A DNA stretch of 64,000 bases from Aidingimonas lacisalsi (GCF_008079445.1 NZ_VRYH01000004.1:124001-188000), one strand, 5' to 3'; counted from the first letter of the stretch, positions 1 to 11,571 are shown. Notes: generated from the sequence alone by a model not told the origin. Program-made: numbers and translations.

Positions 1-417
1 GCCTGGGGCAGCATGGGAGCGGCAGAGGCCTGCTGGCATGCCGCGCGTGAGTATACGCTGGAGCGCAAGCAATTCGGGCGGCCGCTCGCTGCCAATCAGT
101 TGATCCAGAAAAAGCTGGCAGATATGCAAACCGAAATCGCCCTGGGGCTTCAGGCTGCATTACGTGTGGGGCGAATGATTGATGATGACCAGCTCGTGCC
201 CGAGACGATTTCGCTGATCAAGCGTAACAATTGTGGCAAGGCGCTGGATGTGGCGCGTGCCGCACGCGATATGCATGGCGGTAACGGCATTTCCGATGAG
301 TATCATGTCATTCGTCATGTCATGAATCTTGAAGCGGTCAATACCTACGAAGGGACCCATGATATCCATGCGTTGATCCTTGGGCGCGCCCAGACTGGCA
401 TTCAAGCCTTTTCCTGA
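1..417 (+). CDS. gcdH: Glutaryl-CoA dehydrogenase, C-terminal part (cut by window start)
   Basis: The reading frame is open from the first base, so only about the last 138 residues are present. The family oxidises and decarboxylates glutaryl-CoA to crotonyl-CoA with FAD in lysine, tryptophan and glutarate breakdown. Visible are the C-terminal acyl-CoA dehydrogenase helices: the [20 protein letters not shown] stretch, the MHGGNGIS loop, and [16 protein letters not shown] near the end. The Glu of YEGT is the catalytic base of the glutaryl-CoA group. The [13 protein letters not shown] ending favours GcdH over other acyl-CoA dehydrogenases. The next gene downstream is a class III CoA-transferase, the usual gcdG partner, which supports the call. 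The true start lies outside the window. Confidence 0.9.
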   Translation, partial: AWGSMGAAEACWHAAREYTLERKQFGRPLAANQLIQKKLADMQTEIALGLQAALRVGRMIDDDQLVPETISLIKRNNCGKALDVARAARDMHGGNGISDEYHVIRHVMNLEAVNTYEGTHDIHALILGRAQTGIQAFS

Positions 418-571
418 GATCTGTTGAACGCTCGACGAGCTATGGGTGGATATCAGTCATGAGACAGCGAAAGACTGCAACCAATGGGGACCGTGAGCCG
501 ATTGATGACGGCGTATGCGTGAGTTCGGTCATTGTTCATACAGCGCGTAGTCAGACCGATGGGAGACAGTC

Positions 572-1777
572 ATGACACATCCTCTGGAAGGGAGGTTGGT
601 GCTGGACATGTCACGAGTGTTGGCCGGTCCGTGGGCGGGACAGATGCTGGCGGACCTTGGCGCTCGGGTCATCAAGATCGAGCGTCCCGAACGAGGTGAC
701 GATACGCGTAGTTGGGGGCCGCCCTGGCTGGAAGATGCCGTCAATGATGTCCATGAGGCCGCGTATTACCTGTGCGCCAACCGGGGGAAACAGTCGCTGG
801 CCATCGATATCGCCGATCCGCGTGGACAGGCATTGATTCGCCGGCTGGCCGAACAAGCCGATATCCTGATTGAAAACTTCAAGGTTGGCGGGCTGGAACG
901 TTACGGCTTGGACTATGCCTCCTTGGCCAAGCGCAATCCGGGGCTGATCGGGTGCTCGATCACCGGGTTCGGCCAGGATGGTCCGTATGCCCAGCGTGCT
1001 GGCTACGACTTCATGATCCAGGCCATGGGCGGCTTGATGAGCGTTACCGGCGACCCCGATGGCATGCCGATGAAAACCGGCGTCGCCATCACCGATGTCA
1101 TGACTGGCTTGTATGCTGCCATTGGCGTACTGGCGGCATTGGATGAGCGCGGCCGTACGGGGCGAGGGCGATACATCGACCTGTCTCTGCTGGATGTGCA
1201 GGTCGCGACGCTGGCCAATCAGTCACTCAATGCCCTGGTGGGGCATCGGGATCCCGACCGTCATGGCAATGCGCATCCCAACATCGTGCCGTATCAGGCA
1301 TTTGCCTGCAGCGATGGCTATTTAGTGTTGACGGTCGGCAACGACACGCAATTTGCACGCTTGGCGGATCTGCTGAAGCATCCGGAGTGGAGCGACGACG
1401 AGGCCTATGCAACCAACGCGGCACGCGTCGCGCACCGGGATCGATTGGTGCCGATGATCGCCGAGTGTCTTGCCGAGCGTGGGCGCGATGCATGGTTGGC
1501 AGAGTTCGAACGCCACGGCATTCCAGCGGGGCCGATCAACACGATTACGGAGGCGCTTCACGATGCTCAGGTCAGCCACCGCGGCATGGTGACGACGCTG
1601 ATGCGTGACGGTGTCGCTATCCCTCAAGTGGCCAATCCGCTCAGGTTCGATGGCGAGTCGAGAACCAGTCGGCGTCCGCCGCCGGCATTGGGCCAGGATA
1701 GCGATGCCGTCCTGGCAGGGATGGGATTGTCGGAAGCACAAATTGCCGAACTGCGTGAGCAGGGCATCGTGTCATGA
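572..1777 (+). CDS. gcdG: CaiB/BaiF class III CoA-transferase, probably glutarate CoA-transferase
   Basis: A 401-residue protein with the class III CoA-transferase fold throughout (DMSRVLAGPWAGQMLADLGA at the N-terminus, CANRGKQSLAIDI, then the central GYDFMIQAMGGLMSVTG region). The conserved catalytic Asp, which forms the aspartyl-CoA anhydride, is expected at about residue 175 in the ITDVMTGLYAA segment. It starts at ATG 572, about 7 bases after a GGGAGA ribosome-binding site. It follows gcdH in the same direction with a 154-base gap, so co-transcription is possible but not shown. By context it would activate glutarate using succinyl-CoA. The family is broad, so the exact acyl substrate is an inference. 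Confidence 0.85.
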   Translation: MTHPLEGRLVLDMSRVLAGPWAGQMLADLGARVIKIERPERGDDTRSWGPPWLEDAVNDVHEAAYYLCANRGKQSLAIDIADPRGQALIRRLAEQADILIENFKVGGLERYGLDYASLAKRNPGLIGCSITGFGQDGPYAQRAGYDFMIQAMGGLMSVTGDPDGMPMKTGVAITDVMTGLYAAIGVLAALDERGRTGRGRYIDLSLLDVQVATLANQSLNALVGHRDPDRHGNAHPNIVPYQAFACSDGYLVLTVGNDTQFARLADLLKHPEWSDDEAYATNAARVAHRDRLVPMIAECLAERGRDAWLAEFERHGIPAGPINTITEALHDAQVSHRGMVTTLMRDGVAIPQVANPLRFDGESRTSRRPPPALGQDSDAVLAGMGLSEAQIAELREQGIVS

Positions 1778-1798
1778 TGTCGATGTGGCGGACAGCGC

Positions 1799-2632
1799 TC
1801 AATGGGGAGAAAAGCGTCTATGCAGACCGGTTTCGGCAATCATGCGGGTCGATATCTCCTCGATCGAGAAGCGGGTGGTATCGATGTAAGGAATGTGTAG
1901 ATGGCGATACAGCGTTTCCACCTGCTGGATTTCCTGCATGCATTGGTCCATTGAGCAGTAACGGCTGTTCGGGCGACGTTCGCTGCGTATGGCGGCGAGC
2001 CGTCGTGCATCGATGGTCAGGCCGAAGAGCTTGTGTCGATAGGGTTTCAGTACCGCAGGCAGTTTGAGCGTGCCATCTTCGTCCTGATCGTCTTCGGTGA
2101 GCGGGTAGTTGGCGGCACGAATACCGAACTGCAGCGCCAGGTAGAGTGATGTCGGCGTCTTGCCGCAACGCGACACCCCGATCAGGATGACATCGGCCTT
2201 GTCGTACTGGTATGTCCGTGCTCCATCATCGTTGTCGAGTGCGAAATGAACCGAGTGAATGCGGTCCATGTAGACGTCGTCGCGGCCAATGGAGTGTGTA
2301 CGCCCCACGGTGTAGGTCGAGTGTGTGGCCAGTTCCTTTTCCAGTGGCTCGAGAAAGGTCGAGAAGATATCGACCTTGAATCCTGGCGCTTGGCTGATGA
2401 TGGCACGAATGGCAGCGTCGACGATCGTATCGATGATGATCGGCGTCTCGCCGTCTCGAACGGCCGTTGCCTCTATGACCTGAACCAGTGTTCGCGCCTT
2501 GTCGGTCGTGTCGACATAAGGTTTGGTGATCATGTGCATATCGACGTTCTCGAACTGAGCCAACAGGCTGCGTCCCAACGTTTCCGCCGTGATACCGGTA
2601 CCGTCGGAGATGAAAAAGGCCGTGCGTGACAT
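1799..2632 (-). CDS. ppsR: Phosphoenolpyruvate synthase regulatory protein (bifunctional kinase/pyrophosphorylase)
   Basis: A DUF299/PSRP-family protein that inactivates PEP synthase by ADP-dependent threonine phosphorylation and reactivates it by Pi-dependent dephosphorylation. The ATG at 2632 gives [20 protein letters not shown], the family's standard N-terminus, and a length of 277 residues, equal to E. coli PpsR. The frame is open further upstream but that extension has no family similarity. The P-loop [15 protein letters not shown] lies in the middle. It is divergent from ppsA, its target, across about 210 bases. Its 3' end nearly meets the convergent CoA-transferase gene (21-base gap). 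Confidence 0.96.
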   Translation of the reverse strand: MSRTAFFISDGTGITAETLGRSLLAQFENVDMHMITKPYVDTTDKARTLVQVIEATAVRDGETPIIIDTIVDAAIRAIISQAPGFKVDIFSTFLEPLEKELATHSTYTVGRTHSIGRDDVYMDRIHSVHFALDNDDGARTYQYDKADVILIGVSRCGKTPTSLYLALQFGIRAANYPLTEDDQDEDGTLKLPAVLKPYRHKLFGLTIDARRLAAIRSERRPNSRYCSMDQCMQEIQQVETLYRHLHIPYIDTTRFSIEEISTRMIAETGLHRRFSPH

Positions 2633-2846
2633 GAATAACCCCGTTGTTGCGTGATGAAAGAGTGATGTCCCGTTGGGCTGGATGACTACATAACTCGCCA
2701 CCTTATCCCGATTGTTGTAAAAATTCTCCAGTGACTTCGCTGTTAGACCAATGGCGAATAGTGGTTCCCCTTGATAGGGTGCAGAACAGTGTGCCGGCGT
2801 GTCGATATGGCGGCGGTATGTCGTTCAGTGAGAATGAGGGGGATGC

Positions 2847-5219
2847 GTGAACGAGTACATCTTGTGGTTCGACCAGTTGGGCATGGGCGATGTCGAGCAG
2901 GTAGGCGGGAAGAATGCCTCGCTCGGGGAAATGATTTCCCACCTGGCGGAGTTGGGCGTCAGTGTGCCCAGCGGTTTCGCCACGACAGCACATGCCTATC
3001 GCGAATTTCTGGCGCACGAAGGTCTCAATGAGCGCATCAATGACGCACTGGCCCGGCTCGATGTCGATGATGTGTCCGCCCTGGCGAAGGCCGGTGCCGA
3101 GATCCGCCAATGGGTGATCGATACGCCGTTGCCGCCGGCATTCGAACAAGCGTTGTATGAGGCGTACCAGGAACTCCTTTCCCGCTATCCCAACCTCAAG
3201 GCGGCCGTGCGCAGTTCGGCGACAGCCGAGGACTTGCCGGATGCCTCGTTTGCCGGGCAACAGGAAACATTCCTGAATATCGAAGGCTTCGACAACATCA
3301 AGCGGGCGGTACACGAAGTGTTTGCGTCGCTGTTCAACGATCGCGCGATTGCCTATCGCGTTCACCGCGGTTACCCCCATGAGAGCGTTGCGCTGTCTGC
3401 CGGTATCCAGAAGATGGTGCGTTCGGAAACGGGTGCCAGCGGTGTCATGTTTACTCTGGACACGGAGTCCGGCTTCCGCGATGCGGTATTCGTTACTGCC
3501 TCCTGGGGCTTGGGGGAAACCGTGGTGCAGGGGGCGGTCAACCCCGACGAATTTTACGTTCACAAGCCGACATTGAAGGCGGGGCGGCCTGCCGTCTTGC
3601 GTCGCACTCTCGGCTCGAAACTGATCAAGATGGTCTATACGGAAGATGCCAGTGCCGGCAAGTCCGTGGCGACGGTGGACGTTCCACTGGTGGATCGGAC
3701 GCGCTTCTGCATCAATGACGAACAGATCATGGAGTTGGCACGCCAGGCCGTGACGATCGAAACCCATTATGATCGACCCATGGATATCGAGTGGGCTCTC
3801 GATGGTGACGACGGCCAGCTATATATCGTCCAGGCCCGGCCGGAAACCGTGGTGTCGCAGCAGGAAGGCGGCAAGCTGGAACGTTTCCACCTGAATGAAA
3901 AGGGGCGAACACTGGTGACTGGACGCGCCATCGGTCAGCGAATTGGCCGGGGCACGGTCAAGGTCGTCATGACGCCGGATGACATGGACAAGGTTCAGGA
4001 AGGCGATGTGCTGGTGACCGACATGACCGACCCGGACTGGGAGCCGGTCATGAAACGGGCGTCGGCCATCGTTACCGACCGCGGGGGACGTACCTGCCAT
4101 GCCGCCATCATCGCTCGCGAACTCGCGATTCCCGCTGTCGTGGGCTGCGGTGAGGCGACCGAGCGTTTAACGGAGGGGCGTGACGTCACGGTATCCTGCG
4201 CCGAAGGCGACACCGGGCATGTCTATGAAGGATTGCTGGATTACGAATGCAAGACCACCAGTGTCGACGCCATGCCTGCCTTGCCGTTCAAGATAATGAT
4301 GAACGTCGGCAACCCGGACCGGGCTTTTGCCTTCGCTAGCCTGCCTAATGCCGGGGTCGGCCTGGCGCGGCTGGAATTCATCATCAACCGGATGATTGGC
4401 GTTCATCCCAAGGCGTTGATGGACTACGATACTTTACCGCTGGACCTGCAGCAGATCATCGACGTGCGCACGGCCGGTTATGATGATCCGGTCAGTTTCT
4501 ATGTCGACAAGCTGGTCGAAGGTATCTCGACATTGGCAGCCGCGTTCTACCCGCAACCGGTCATCGTGCGACTCTCCGATTTCAAGTCCAACGAGTACGA
4601 GAACCTGATCGGTGGCAAGCTCTACGAGCCCGGAGAAGAGAACCCCATGTTGGGCTTCCGTGGTGCCTCGCGCTACATTTCCGATGCCTTCCGAGCTTGC
4701 TTCGAACTGGAATGCCGCGCAATCAAGCGTGTGCGTGACGTGATGGGGCTGGATAATGTCGAAATCATGGTGCCTTTCGTACGCACCCTCGATGAAGCCA
4801 GTGAGGTCACCAGTCTACTGTCGGCGTGCGGCCTTGCACGAGGCGATAATGGTTTACGAATCATCATGATGTGTGAACTACCGGCCAATGCGCTGTTAGC
4901 CGACGAGTTCCTCGAGTATTTCGATGGTTTTTCCATTGGCTCCAACGATTTGACCCAATTGACCTTGGGGCTCGATCGTGATTCCGGCGTCATCGCGCAT
5001 CTGTTCGATGAGCGGAATCCAGCCGTCAAGAAATTGTTGGCGATGGCCATTACCGCCTGTAAGGCGCAAGGCAAGTATGTCGGCATATGCGGTCAGGGCC
5101 CTTCGGATCATCCGGACCTGGCAAAATGGTTGATGGAGCAAGAGATCGACTCCGTCTCTCTCAATCCGGATGCTGTTCTGGAAACCTGGTTCATGCTGGC
5201 GGGCGAGGCGCTTGCCTGA
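2847..5219 (+). CDS. ppsA: Phosphoenolpyruvate synthase (pyruvate, water dikinase)
   Basis: Converts pyruvate + ATP + water to PEP + AMP + Pi in gluconeogenesis. The 790 residues match the usual length. The order is an N-terminal ATP-grasp-like nucleotide-binding domain (about 15-345), the swivelling phosphohistidine domain (about 380-460) and the C-terminal PEP/pyruvate TIM barrel (about 480-785). The phospho-carrier His is at about residue 418 in [17 protein letters not shown]. The C-terminal [12 protein letters not shown] holds the conserved Cys. The start is GTG at 2847 behind a GAGGGGG ribosome-binding site, giving [20 protein letters not shown] as in other family members. It is paired divergently with ppsR. 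Confidence 0.97.
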   Translation: MNEYILWFDQLGMGDVEQVGGKNASLGEMISHLAELGVSVPSGFATTAHAYREFLAHEGLNERINDALARLDVDDVSALAKAGAEIRQWVIDTPLPPAFEQALYEAYQELLSRYPNLKAAVRSSATAEDLPDASFAGQQETFLNIEGFDNIKRAVHEVFASLFNDRAIAYRVHRGYPHESVALSAGIQKMVRSETGASGVMFTLDTESGFRDAVFVTASWGLGETVVQGAVNPDEFYVHKPTLKAGRPAVLRRTLGSKLIKMVYTEDASAGKSVATVDVPLVDRTRFCINDEQIMELARQAVTIETHYDRPMDIEWALDGDDGQLYIVQARPETVVSQQEGGKLERFHLNEKGRTLVTGRAIGQRIGRGTVKVVMTPDDMDKVQEGDVLVTDMTDPDWEPVMKRASAIVTDRGGRTCHAAIIARELAIPAVVGCGEATERLTEGRDVTVSCAEGDTGHVYEGLLDYECKTTSVDAMPALPFKIMMNVGNPDRAFAFASLPNAGVGLARLEFIINRMIGVHPKALMDYDTLPLDLQQIIDVRTAGYDDPVSFYVDKLVEGISTLAAAFYPQPVIVRLSDFKSNEYENLIGGKLYEPGEENPMLGFRGASRYISDAFRACFELECRAIKRVRDVMGLDNVEIMVPFVRTLDEASEVTSLLSACGLARGDNGLRIIMMCELPANALLADEFLEYFDGFSIGSNDLTQLTLGLDRDSGVIAHLFDERNPAVKKLLAMAITACKAQGKYVGICGQGPSDHPDLAKWLMEQEIDSVSLNPDAVLETWFMLAGEALA

Positions 5220-5244
5220 ATCGATGGTCGCGTTGCATTGACGT

Positions 5245-7140
5245 TCACGAGCGTAACCAGTTGCGCAACTTGACCAGCATGAGCTCGCCGTCGCTGAGGC
5301 GACGGCGAGTCCTCAACAGCTCGGTCAAAGCACCAGGACGGTCAGTGATGATGTTGTCGACGCCCATGTCGATCAGGCGTGACATGTCGGCAGTATCGTT
5401 GACCGTCCAGGCATGCAGTTCGTAATCATGACGAGCGGCTCGCTGGACCTCATCTTCAGTGATGCGATTGTATCGCAATCCCAGAATGTCGAAGCTGGAA
5501 CGACTGAGCCCCCCGGGGAGCACGAGCTGAGCGAACAGGGTCGTTCGTAACCGAGGGGCCTGTGCTCTTATTTCGCGTACCAGCGTTGGCGACATCGATG
5601 CGATGACGACATCGTCGAAGATATCGGGGTTGCCACATTGGTGCGTCATCGATTCTTGTTGGTGGCATCGTTCGCGACGCGCCTGTTCGTTCTCGAGTTC
5701 CTCGATGACGGCATCGATGAGTTGTGGTGCCGTACCCGCATCGGGTTTAAGTTCGATGTAAAGGCGTCCACGACCTCGCGTTTGCTGAAAGGCCTGTTCC
5801 AGAGTGGGAATCCGCTCATTGTCGAAGGGGTCGCCGAACCAGCTACCCACATCGACCGTTTTCAAGGTCTCCAACGTCGTTTCGGAGACGACCATCGAGC
5901 TACCCGCAAGGCGTTGCAGGTTGCTATCGTGAAAGAGCACGACCTCACCGTCGCTGGTCAGCCGCACATCGATTTCGATGAAATCGGCCCCATCGACGAT
6001 GGCCTGTTCAATCGCGGCAAGGGTGTTCTCCGGCGCCGCCATGGAACTGCCGCGGTGGGCCGTCACCATGACATCGTCTCGCAATTCGAAACTGGTGAGT
6101 ATCCCCCACGCCTGGAATACGGCGAAAACCAATACCAACGCTTCGGCAGCCCAGGCCAAGCCCCAGGGATGCTTGCTCGGTGGTGGAGGTGCTGGGCGAG
6201 GTTGCCGGTGTGCAAGACGTAGATACAGGCAGCTCATCAATAGGCTGTTGATGGCAATACCGATGAATGTGACGGCAAGCATCAGGATCAGATAGATGAT
6301 CAGATAGGCCAGCATCACCGGTATCACGAGATCGATATCTTCAGGTAGCAGATCCAGAAACGGCAGGGCCGAGTTGTTGAACAGCCAACTGGTGGTGAGG
6401 GGCAACAGCAGTATGGCGAGAACGACGGTCGCGACGGGGGCGACGAGTCGTATTTTGTGCCCCTGGGTCAACTGATGGCTGCGTGTCAGGGCGACGTGGG
6501 GAGAGGCCCCTTCGAGGATCAGCGCTGGTAGCGAGAGATGCCAGCGCAGAAAGAGCCTGGCGGCCAGATACAACCAGAGCGTGACGATCGGCAGGCTGGC
6601 GGCAATAAAGTACCAGAGTGCCGGTGGTCGGACACGTTGCACATAGTAGCTGTCCAGATGGCCGAGCAAGGCATCATAGAGCCACCCCAGTGACAACAGA
6701 CAGGGGAGTGCCAGCAAAACGTGAGCGCTGACCTGGATGATCGTGAGCGCAGCCAGCCCGGGGAATCGCCATGCTACGGACCAGAGTGCTTCGATGGCAA
6801 CACGATAACGATTGCCCCGCGGTCGAATCGCGACCAGGATCATGCCGGCCTGTTGCAGGTAAAGAATCAGGAATGTCAGCGATAGCGTCGCCATCGCCCA
6901 GAGCACACCCAACGGAGAGAGAACTAACTCCCAGAGTTGATGGTTGGTGAATATCGGCCGGTTGATCTGGCGGAGTAAATGAGCCAGTGACCAAGCCGTT
7001 GCGGGGAGCAGTACCGTGACGGCCAGAACGGTGAAAAAGACGTGGAAAATCGCCAGAGGCCTCAAATGCTCGCGTAGCGAACGAGTGACGTCCTGGGCCA
7101 ATTTGGCAAGTGTCAGCTCGGCATTGGCATGGTTCGGCAT
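5245..7140 (-). CDS. Membrane-anchored glycerophosphodiester phosphodiesterase
   Basis: A two-part protein. The first 330 or so residues hold several hydrophobic membrane segments (a glycerophosphodiesterase membrane domain), followed by a proline-rich linker and a last helix near residue 350. The C-terminal 270 residues are a GDPD TIM barrel with VTAHRGSSMAAPENT, EIDVRLTSDGEVVLFHD and YIELKPD, which carry the catalytic His and metal-binding acids. It should hydrolyse glycerophosphodiesters to glycerol 3-phosphate plus an alcohol at the membrane. I chose ATG 7140 because GAGAGGG sits 8 bases upstream. ATG 7146 and TTG 7176 are in-frame alternatives with poorer spacing. It is convergent with ppsA (25-base gap). 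Confidence 0.88.
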   Translation of the reverse strand: MPNHANAELTLAKLAQDVTRSLREHLRPLAIFHVFFTVLAVTVLLPATAWSLAHLLRQINRPIFTNHQLWELVLSPLGVLWAMATLSLTFLILYLQQAGMILVAIRPRGNRYRVAIEALWSVAWRFPGLAALTIIQVSAHVLLALPCLLSLGWLYDALLGHLDSYYVQRVRPPALWYFIAASLPIVTLWLYLAARLFLRWHLSLPALILEGASPHVALTRSHQLTQGHKIRLVAPVATVVLAILLLPLTTSWLFNNSALPFLDLLPEDIDLVIPVMLAYLIIYLILMLAVTFIGIAINSLLMSCLYLRLAHRQPRPAPPPPSKHPWGLAWAAEALVLVFAVFQAWGILTSFELRDDVMVTAHRGSSMAAPENTLAAIEQAIVDGADFIEIDVRLTSDGEVVLFHDSNLQRLAGSSMVVSETTLETLKTVDVGSWFGDPFDNERIPTLEQAFQQTRGRGRLYIELKPDAGTAPQLIDAVIEELENEQARRERCHQQESMTHQCGNPDIFDDVVIASMSPTLVREIRAQAPRLRTTLFAQLVLPGGLSRSSFDILGLRYNRITEDEVQRAARHDYELHAWTVNDTADMSRLIDMGVDNIITDRPGALTELLRTRRRLSDGELMLVKLRNWLRS

Positions 7141-7210
7141 GCCCATTACCCTCTCATCGAGAACGTCACGTGACAATATTGACCAATGACGATTTCCTTA
7201 TGGTGTTTGC

Positions 7211-7699
7211 TTAGTTCTCCAGAGGAAGGCGCTCGTCGGTAATCAGGATACCGTTATTATCGGCATACAACCATTGACCGGGCGTGACGGTGACTCCCGC
7301 GAAAGTCACATCGATATCACGTTGTCCCTCACCGTGCTTTTCGCTCTTACGTGGATGAACGCCGAGTGCCTGGATGCCTAGCTCGGTTTCTGCCAGCACA
7401 TCGATATCCCGCACGCACCCATAGATGACGATCCCGGCCCAGCCATTGCCGGCTGCCTGCTCGGCGAGCATGTCGCCGAGCACGGCGCATCGCAACGACC
7501 CTCCGGCATCGACGACGAGAATGGCACCATCGCCCGGTTCGGCTACGGCTTCCTTGATACGGGAATTGTCCTCGAAACATTTGATGGTTCGAATAGGGCC
7601 ATGGAAAGCGTCGAGTCCGCCGCAATTGACGAAGAGCGGGTCCAGAACATCGACCTGAGGATGGGCATCGCAAATGTCGGGAGTGACGATATGGCTCAT
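7211..7699 (-). CDS. rraA: Ribonuclease E activity regulator RraA
   Basis: A 162-residue RraA-fold protein, almost the E. coli length (161). RraA forms trimers that bind RNase E and inhibit RNA decay; the same fold also covers some aldolases. Family features are the N-terminal [39 protein letters not shown] and the loop YGCVRDID. The start at ATG 7699 has GGAG 8 bases upstream. The longer in-frame extension to 7792 encodes a basic tail foreign to the family. It lies downstream of the outer-membrane protein gene on the same strand, separated by a hairpin. Confidence 0.92.
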   Translation of the reverse strand: MSHIVTPDICDAHPQVDVLDPLFVNCGGLDAFHGPIRTIKCFEDNSRIKEAVAEPGDGAILVVDAGGSLRCAVLGDMLAEQAAGNGWAGIVIYGCVRDIDVLAETELGIQALGVHPRKSEKHGEGQRDIDVTFAGVTVTPGQWLYADNNGILITDERLPLEN

Positions 7700-7797
7700 G
7701 ACTTTGGCTCCGAAGCGAATAGGGATACCTTGGATCATGCCATAGATGTCGTGTGGGTAAATCCTTCGATCGCCGTAATTTCTCCTTCGCATCGGCT

Positions 7798-7820
7798 ATA
7801 CCGGGCAATGCGCCCGGTAT
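7798..7820. terminator. GC-rich hairpin between the OMP gene and rraA
   Basis: A perfect 9-bp inverted repeat (ATACCGGGC / GCCCGGTAT) with a 5-base loop lies 22 bases past the stop codon of the leftward outer-membrane protein gene. No T-run follows on either strand, so it may be a transcript-stabilising or partial termination hairpin rather than a classical intrinsic terminator. Confidence 0.4.
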
Positions 7821-7841
7821 GCTCGATTGTCGTCAGCGATG

Positions 7842-8444
7842 TCAGAATCGCCAGCCGGCTGAGGCGGTAAACGTGTCTATCTGGTAATCGCTGTCGAAGT
7901 CGTAACGTTCGTACTCGGTACGGACCATGAAAGGATCGAAGTTGAATTGGGCGCCTACACCATAGACAGGGTCCGTTCCATCGTTATCCTTGAGATCGAT
8001 GTTGGCATTGCCAAGATTGCCATCGACATCGGTTTCCCAATCGGCCATGCCCACTTTGGCGAAGGCCGTGAACCACGAGGTGACTGGCAGCTGTCCGATC
8101 AAGTTGACCCCATAGGCATCGGATTCCAGGTCGGTATTCGCTCCATTATTGCCTTCCAGCCGAGTGCGCCCAAGGTCTGAATAGAATAGCTCCGTGGCAA
8201 AATAGGGGGTGAACTCGTAGCCGACGAATCCTTTCCAGACGTTGTCGTTATCATCCATGTCGTAATCTTCGGCACCGGCTTCGACGAAATCGTCGACGTC
8301 ATCGCGGTCGTTTTCCAATGAACTGAAACCGGTACCAGCCCCGAAATAGAAGCCTTCAAGCTCGTCGGGTGCCGCCATGAGGCTTGTGGCACCGAGCAGT
8401 GTCGAGGATGCCAGAGACGCGGCGAGAACTGTCTTGAGTTGCAT
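7842..8444 (-). CDS. Small outer-membrane beta-barrel protein
   Basis: A 200-residue secreted protein with a signal peptide of about 24 residues (hydrophobic core, cleavage near SLMA/APDE). The mature chain alternates aromatic and polar residues as in 8-stranded barrels: FYFGAGTGFSS, VWKGFVGYEFTPYFATELFY, FMVRTEYERYDF. It ends in Trp-Arg-Phe, the terminal aromatic signal for BAM insertion. It fits the OMP beta-brl/OmpA-like porin group. The loops are very rich in Asp and Asn, as expected in a halophile. AGGAGAGAG precedes ATG 8444. Its specific function is not recognisable; a general OmpW/OmpA-like label is the safest. Confidence 0.8.
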   Translation of the reverse strand: MQLKTVLAASLASSTLLGATSLMAAPDELEGFYFGAGTGFSSLENDRDDVDDFVEAGAEDYDMDDNDNVWKGFVGYEFTPYFATELFYSDLGRTRLEGNNGANTDLESDAYGVNLIGQLPVTSWFTAFAKVGMADWETDVDGNLGNANIDLKDNDGTDPVYGVGAQFNFDPFMVRTEYERYDFDSDYQIDTFTASAGWRF

Positions 8445-8619
8445 GATCTCTCTCCTTGAATGCCGGATAACGGTGACGTTGCGATGAAACCGCTAATTGT
8501 GATTTGCCAGCATCCTGCCAACAAACATCTGTATGACTTTCCTTACTCTAGGTGAGTCTCGTTGATTTAGACAACGCCAAACTGTGACGAAACGTACAGT
8601 GTCGTTGCGATATGGCGAC

Positions 8620-8651
8620 AAAAAAACACCCCGCTCGATTGCGGGGTGTTT
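8620..8651 (-). terminator. Rho-independent terminator of acnB
   Basis: On the minus strand an 11-bp perfect stem (AAACACCCCGC / GCGGGGTGTTT) with a 6-base loop runs straight into a T-run. It lies about 105 bases past the acnB stop. It is the clearest element in the 311-base gap between acnB and the OMP gene (8445-8755); I see no gene in that gap. Confidence 0.9.
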
Positions 8652-8755
8652 CGGTCATCGGCTCCAGCGGTTCGGTCAAGAACGACCTCGCCGCTTACGA
8701 TGTTGCGAGCATCGGAGTCGAAATTCCCGTGCTTCCTGAGGCCCGAAGACCTGAA

Positions 8756-11359
8756 TCAGGCTTCTTGGGCGACGGGAATCACATTCGAGGCAGCTTTCTG
8801 AAACTCCTCGATTTCATGGAAGTTCATGTAGCGATAGATCTCGCTGGCCATCGCATCAAACTCCCCCATGTAGCTTCGATATTCTTCCACGCTGGGTAGC
8901 CGGCCTTCCACAGCCGCTACGGCGGCCAACTCCGCCGAGGCCAGGTAGACATTGGCACCATCACCCAGGCGATTGGGAAAATTACGTGTCGAAGTCGAGA
9001 CGACGGTGGATTTCGGGGCTACCCGTGCCTGGTTACCCATGCACAAGGAGCAGCCGGGCATTTCCATGCGGGCACCCGCTCGACCATAAACGCCATAATA
9101 GCCTTCTTCGGTCAACTGATGTTGATCCATCTTGGTCGGTGGCGCAAGCCACAAGCGGGTTTTCAAGCTCCCGGCAGGCTGTTTTTCGAGCAACTTGCCA
9201 GCGGCCCGAAAGTGGCCGATGTTGGTCATGCAAGAACCGATGAAGACCTCTTCGATCCGCTCGCCGGCGACATCCGACAGGGTGCGGGCATCGTCGGGAT
9301 CGTTCGGTGCGCAGAGAATCGGCTCCTTGATCTCATCAAGATCGATTTCAATGACTTCGGCATACTCGGCGTTGTCATCGGCACGCATTAGACTCGGGTT
9401 TTCAAGCCACTCTTCCATGGCTTGAATGCGACGTCCGATCGTGCGCTCATCGCCATAGCCGTTGCTGATCATCCACTTCAGCAGGGTGATGTTCGACGTC
9501 AGGTATTCGCTGACGCTGTCCTCGGACAATGTGATGGTGCAGCCGGCCGCACTACGCTCGGCGGAGGCGTCGGACAGTTCAAATGCCTGTTCAACGGTGA
9601 GGTCTTCGAGGCCTTCGATTTCCAGGACGCGTCCGGAGAACGCATTTTTCTTGTTGGATTTATCGACGGTCAGCAGGCCTTCCTTGATTCCATAGTAGGG
9701 GATGGCGTGAACCAGGTCGCGCAGTGTGACCCCGGGCTGACGCTTGCCTTTGAAGCGCACCAGCACTGACTCAGGCATATCCAGCGGCATCACACCCGTT
9801 GCTGCTGCGAAGGCCACCAGGCCGGAGCCGGCAGGGAAGGATATCCCCATCGGGAAGCGCGTATGAGAGTCGCCGCCCGTACCGACGGTGTCAGGCAGCA
9901 GCATGCGGTTGAGCCATGAGTGGATGATGCCGTCGCCCGGTCGCAAGGAGACACCTCCCCGATTCATGATGAAATCGGGCAGTGTATGATGGGTTTCCAC
10001 ATCGACCGGCTTGGGGTAGGCGCTGGTATGGCAGAAGGATTGCATCACCAGGTCGGCCTGGAAGCCCAGACAGGCCAGATCCTTGAGTTCGTCGCGGGTC
10101 ATCGGGCCGGTGGTGTCCTGGGAGCCGACAGTCGTCATCTTCGGTTCGCAGTACATGCCGGGACGCACGCCATCCATGCCACAAGCCTTGCCGACCATTT
10201 TTTGTGCCAGGGTATAGCCGTTGTCACTATCGGCCGGTTGCTCGGGGGTCTTGAAGACATCGGACGGGCCCATTCCCAACTCGGTACGTGCCTTGTCGGT
10301 CAAGCCACGCCCGATGATCAATGGGATGCGCCCACCAGCGCGTACTTCATCGAGGATGACGCGAGTCTTCAGTGCGAAGGTGGTCAGTTCTTCATCGGAC
10401 CCATGCTTGCAGACCTTGCCTTGGTAAGGATAGACATCAATGACATCCCCCATCTCGAGCTTGGAGACGTCCATTTCGATAGGCAGTGCACCGGCATCTT
10501 CCATGGTATTGAAGAAAATCGGAGCGATCTTGCTACCGAATACGAAGCCTCCCGCACGTTTGTTGGGGACGTTGGCGATGTCATCACCGAAAAACCACAG
10601 CACGGAGTTGGTGGCAGACTTGCGTGACGACCCTGTGCCAACGACATCGCCGACGTAGACGACCGGATGCCCTTTGGCACGCACGGCCTCAATCTGCGCC
10701 AATGGGCCTTTTTCGCCGGGGACGTCCGGTTCGATGCCGTCTCTAGGATTCTTGAGCATCGCATTGGCATGCAGGGGAATGTCGGGGCGGGACCAGGCAT
10801 CCGGTGCTGGTGACAGGTCGTCGGTGTTGGTCTCGCCGGGAACCTTGAAAACGGTCAAGGTGATTTTGTCATCCAGCTTGGGTCTGGAGAGAAACCATTC
10901 CGCTTCAGCCCATGAGTTCAGGACATCGTCGGCCACAGCGTTGCCGGCTTTGGCGCGATCGGCGACATCGTGGAAGGCATCGAACATCAACAGTGTATGC
11001 TTGAGTTGCTCGCCGGCTTCCTTGGCTAGATCGGCATCGTCCAGCAGTTCCACCAGCGTGGCGATGTTGTATCCCCCCTGCATGGTTCCCAGCAGCCTGA
11101 CAGCGTGCATCCGATCGATCAACGGCGATTCGGTGTCGCCCTTGGCAATGGCCGTCAGAAAGCCAGCCTTGACGTAAGCCGCTTCATCGACGCCCGGGGG
11201 GACGCGGTCGGTAAGGAGTTCCAGCAGGAACTGCTCGTCACCGGCGGGGGGACGCTTGATCAATTCGATCAACTGAGCGACCTGTTCCGCATCCAGCGGC
11301 TTGGGGGGAATCCCCTCCTGAGCGCGTTCCTCTAAGTGTTGGCGGTAGGCTTCAAGCAC
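8756..11359 (-). CDS. acnB: Bifunctional aconitate hydratase 2 / 2-methylisocitrate dehydratase
   Basis: A TCA-cycle [4Fe-4S] aconitase of the AcnB type: an N-terminal HEAT-like domain, a swivel domain with [17 protein letters not shown], then the catalytic core. The cluster cysteines are seen in [14 protein letters not shown] and [15 protein letters not shown] place the start at GTG 11359, which gives [19 protein letters not shown] as in other AcnB proteins, with GAGGG 7 bases upstream and 867 residues (E. coli has 865). The in-frame extension to 11422 looks unrelated to the family. It is followed by a strong terminator and is divergent from miaE. Two TGTCGACAAT motifs lie in the shared upstream region. 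Confidence 0.96.
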   Translation of the reverse strand: MLEAYRQHLEERAQEGIPPKPLDAEQVAQLIELIKRPPAGDEQFLLELLTDRVPPGVDEAAYVKAGFLTAIAKGDTESPLIDRMHAVRLLGTMQGGYNIATLVELLDDADLAKEAGEQLKHTLLMFDAFHDVADRAKAGNAVADDVLNSWAEAEWFLSRPKLDDKITLTVFKVPGETNTDDLSPAPDAWSRPDIPLHANAMLKNPRDGIEPDVPGEKGPLAQIEAVRAKGHPVVYVGDVVGTGSSRKSATNSVLWFFGDDIANVPNKRAGGFVFGSKIAPIFFNTMEDAGALPIEMDVSKLEMGDVIDVYPYQGKVCKHGSDEELTTFALKTRVILDEVRAGGRIPLIIGRGLTDKARTELGMGPSDVFKTPEQPADSDNGYTLAQKMVGKACGMDGVRPGMYCEPKMTTVGSQDTTGPMTRDELKDLACLGFQADLVMQSFCHTSAYPKPVDVETHHTLPDFIMNRGGVSLRPGDGIIHSWLNRMLLPDTVGTGGDSHTRFPMGISFPAGSGLVAFAAATGVMPLDMPESVLVRFKGKRQPGVTLRDLVHAIPYYGIKEGLLTVDKSNKKNAFSGRVLEIEGLEDLTVEQAFELSDASAERSAAGCTITLSEDSVSEYLTSNITLLKWMISNGYGDERTIGRRIQAMEEWLENPSLMRADDNAEYAEVIEIDLDEIKEPILCAPNDPDDARTLSDVAGERIEEVFIGSCMTNIGHFRAAGKLLEKQPAGSLKTRLWLAPPTKMDQHQLTEEGYYGVYGRAGARMEMPGCSLCMGNQARVAPKSTVVSTSTRNFPNRLGDGANVYLASAELAAVAAVEGRLPSVEEYRSYMGEFDAMASEIYRYMNFHEIEEFQKAASNVIPVAQEA

Positions 11360-11571
11360 GATAGGGCCCTCATCAGGTTGCGTGGCCAAAACGAGCTTTC
11401 CGTCATCGGTTGGGCGGGGCAAGGCATGGGAAGCAAGGCCGTGAACCGCTATCTGTCGATCAACGAGTCAACCATCAACCATGGCGGTATCGGTGACTAA
11501 CGTCGTCGAAAAGTCTCGTTCTGGAGCTTATGGTAAGCGTTAACCAAGATGAGGCGAATTCTACGTGAAAC

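Noticed and set aside
2703-3767. 354-codon open frame antisense to ppsA
   Set aside because: It is the complement of a conserved enzyme gene and shows no domain of its own.
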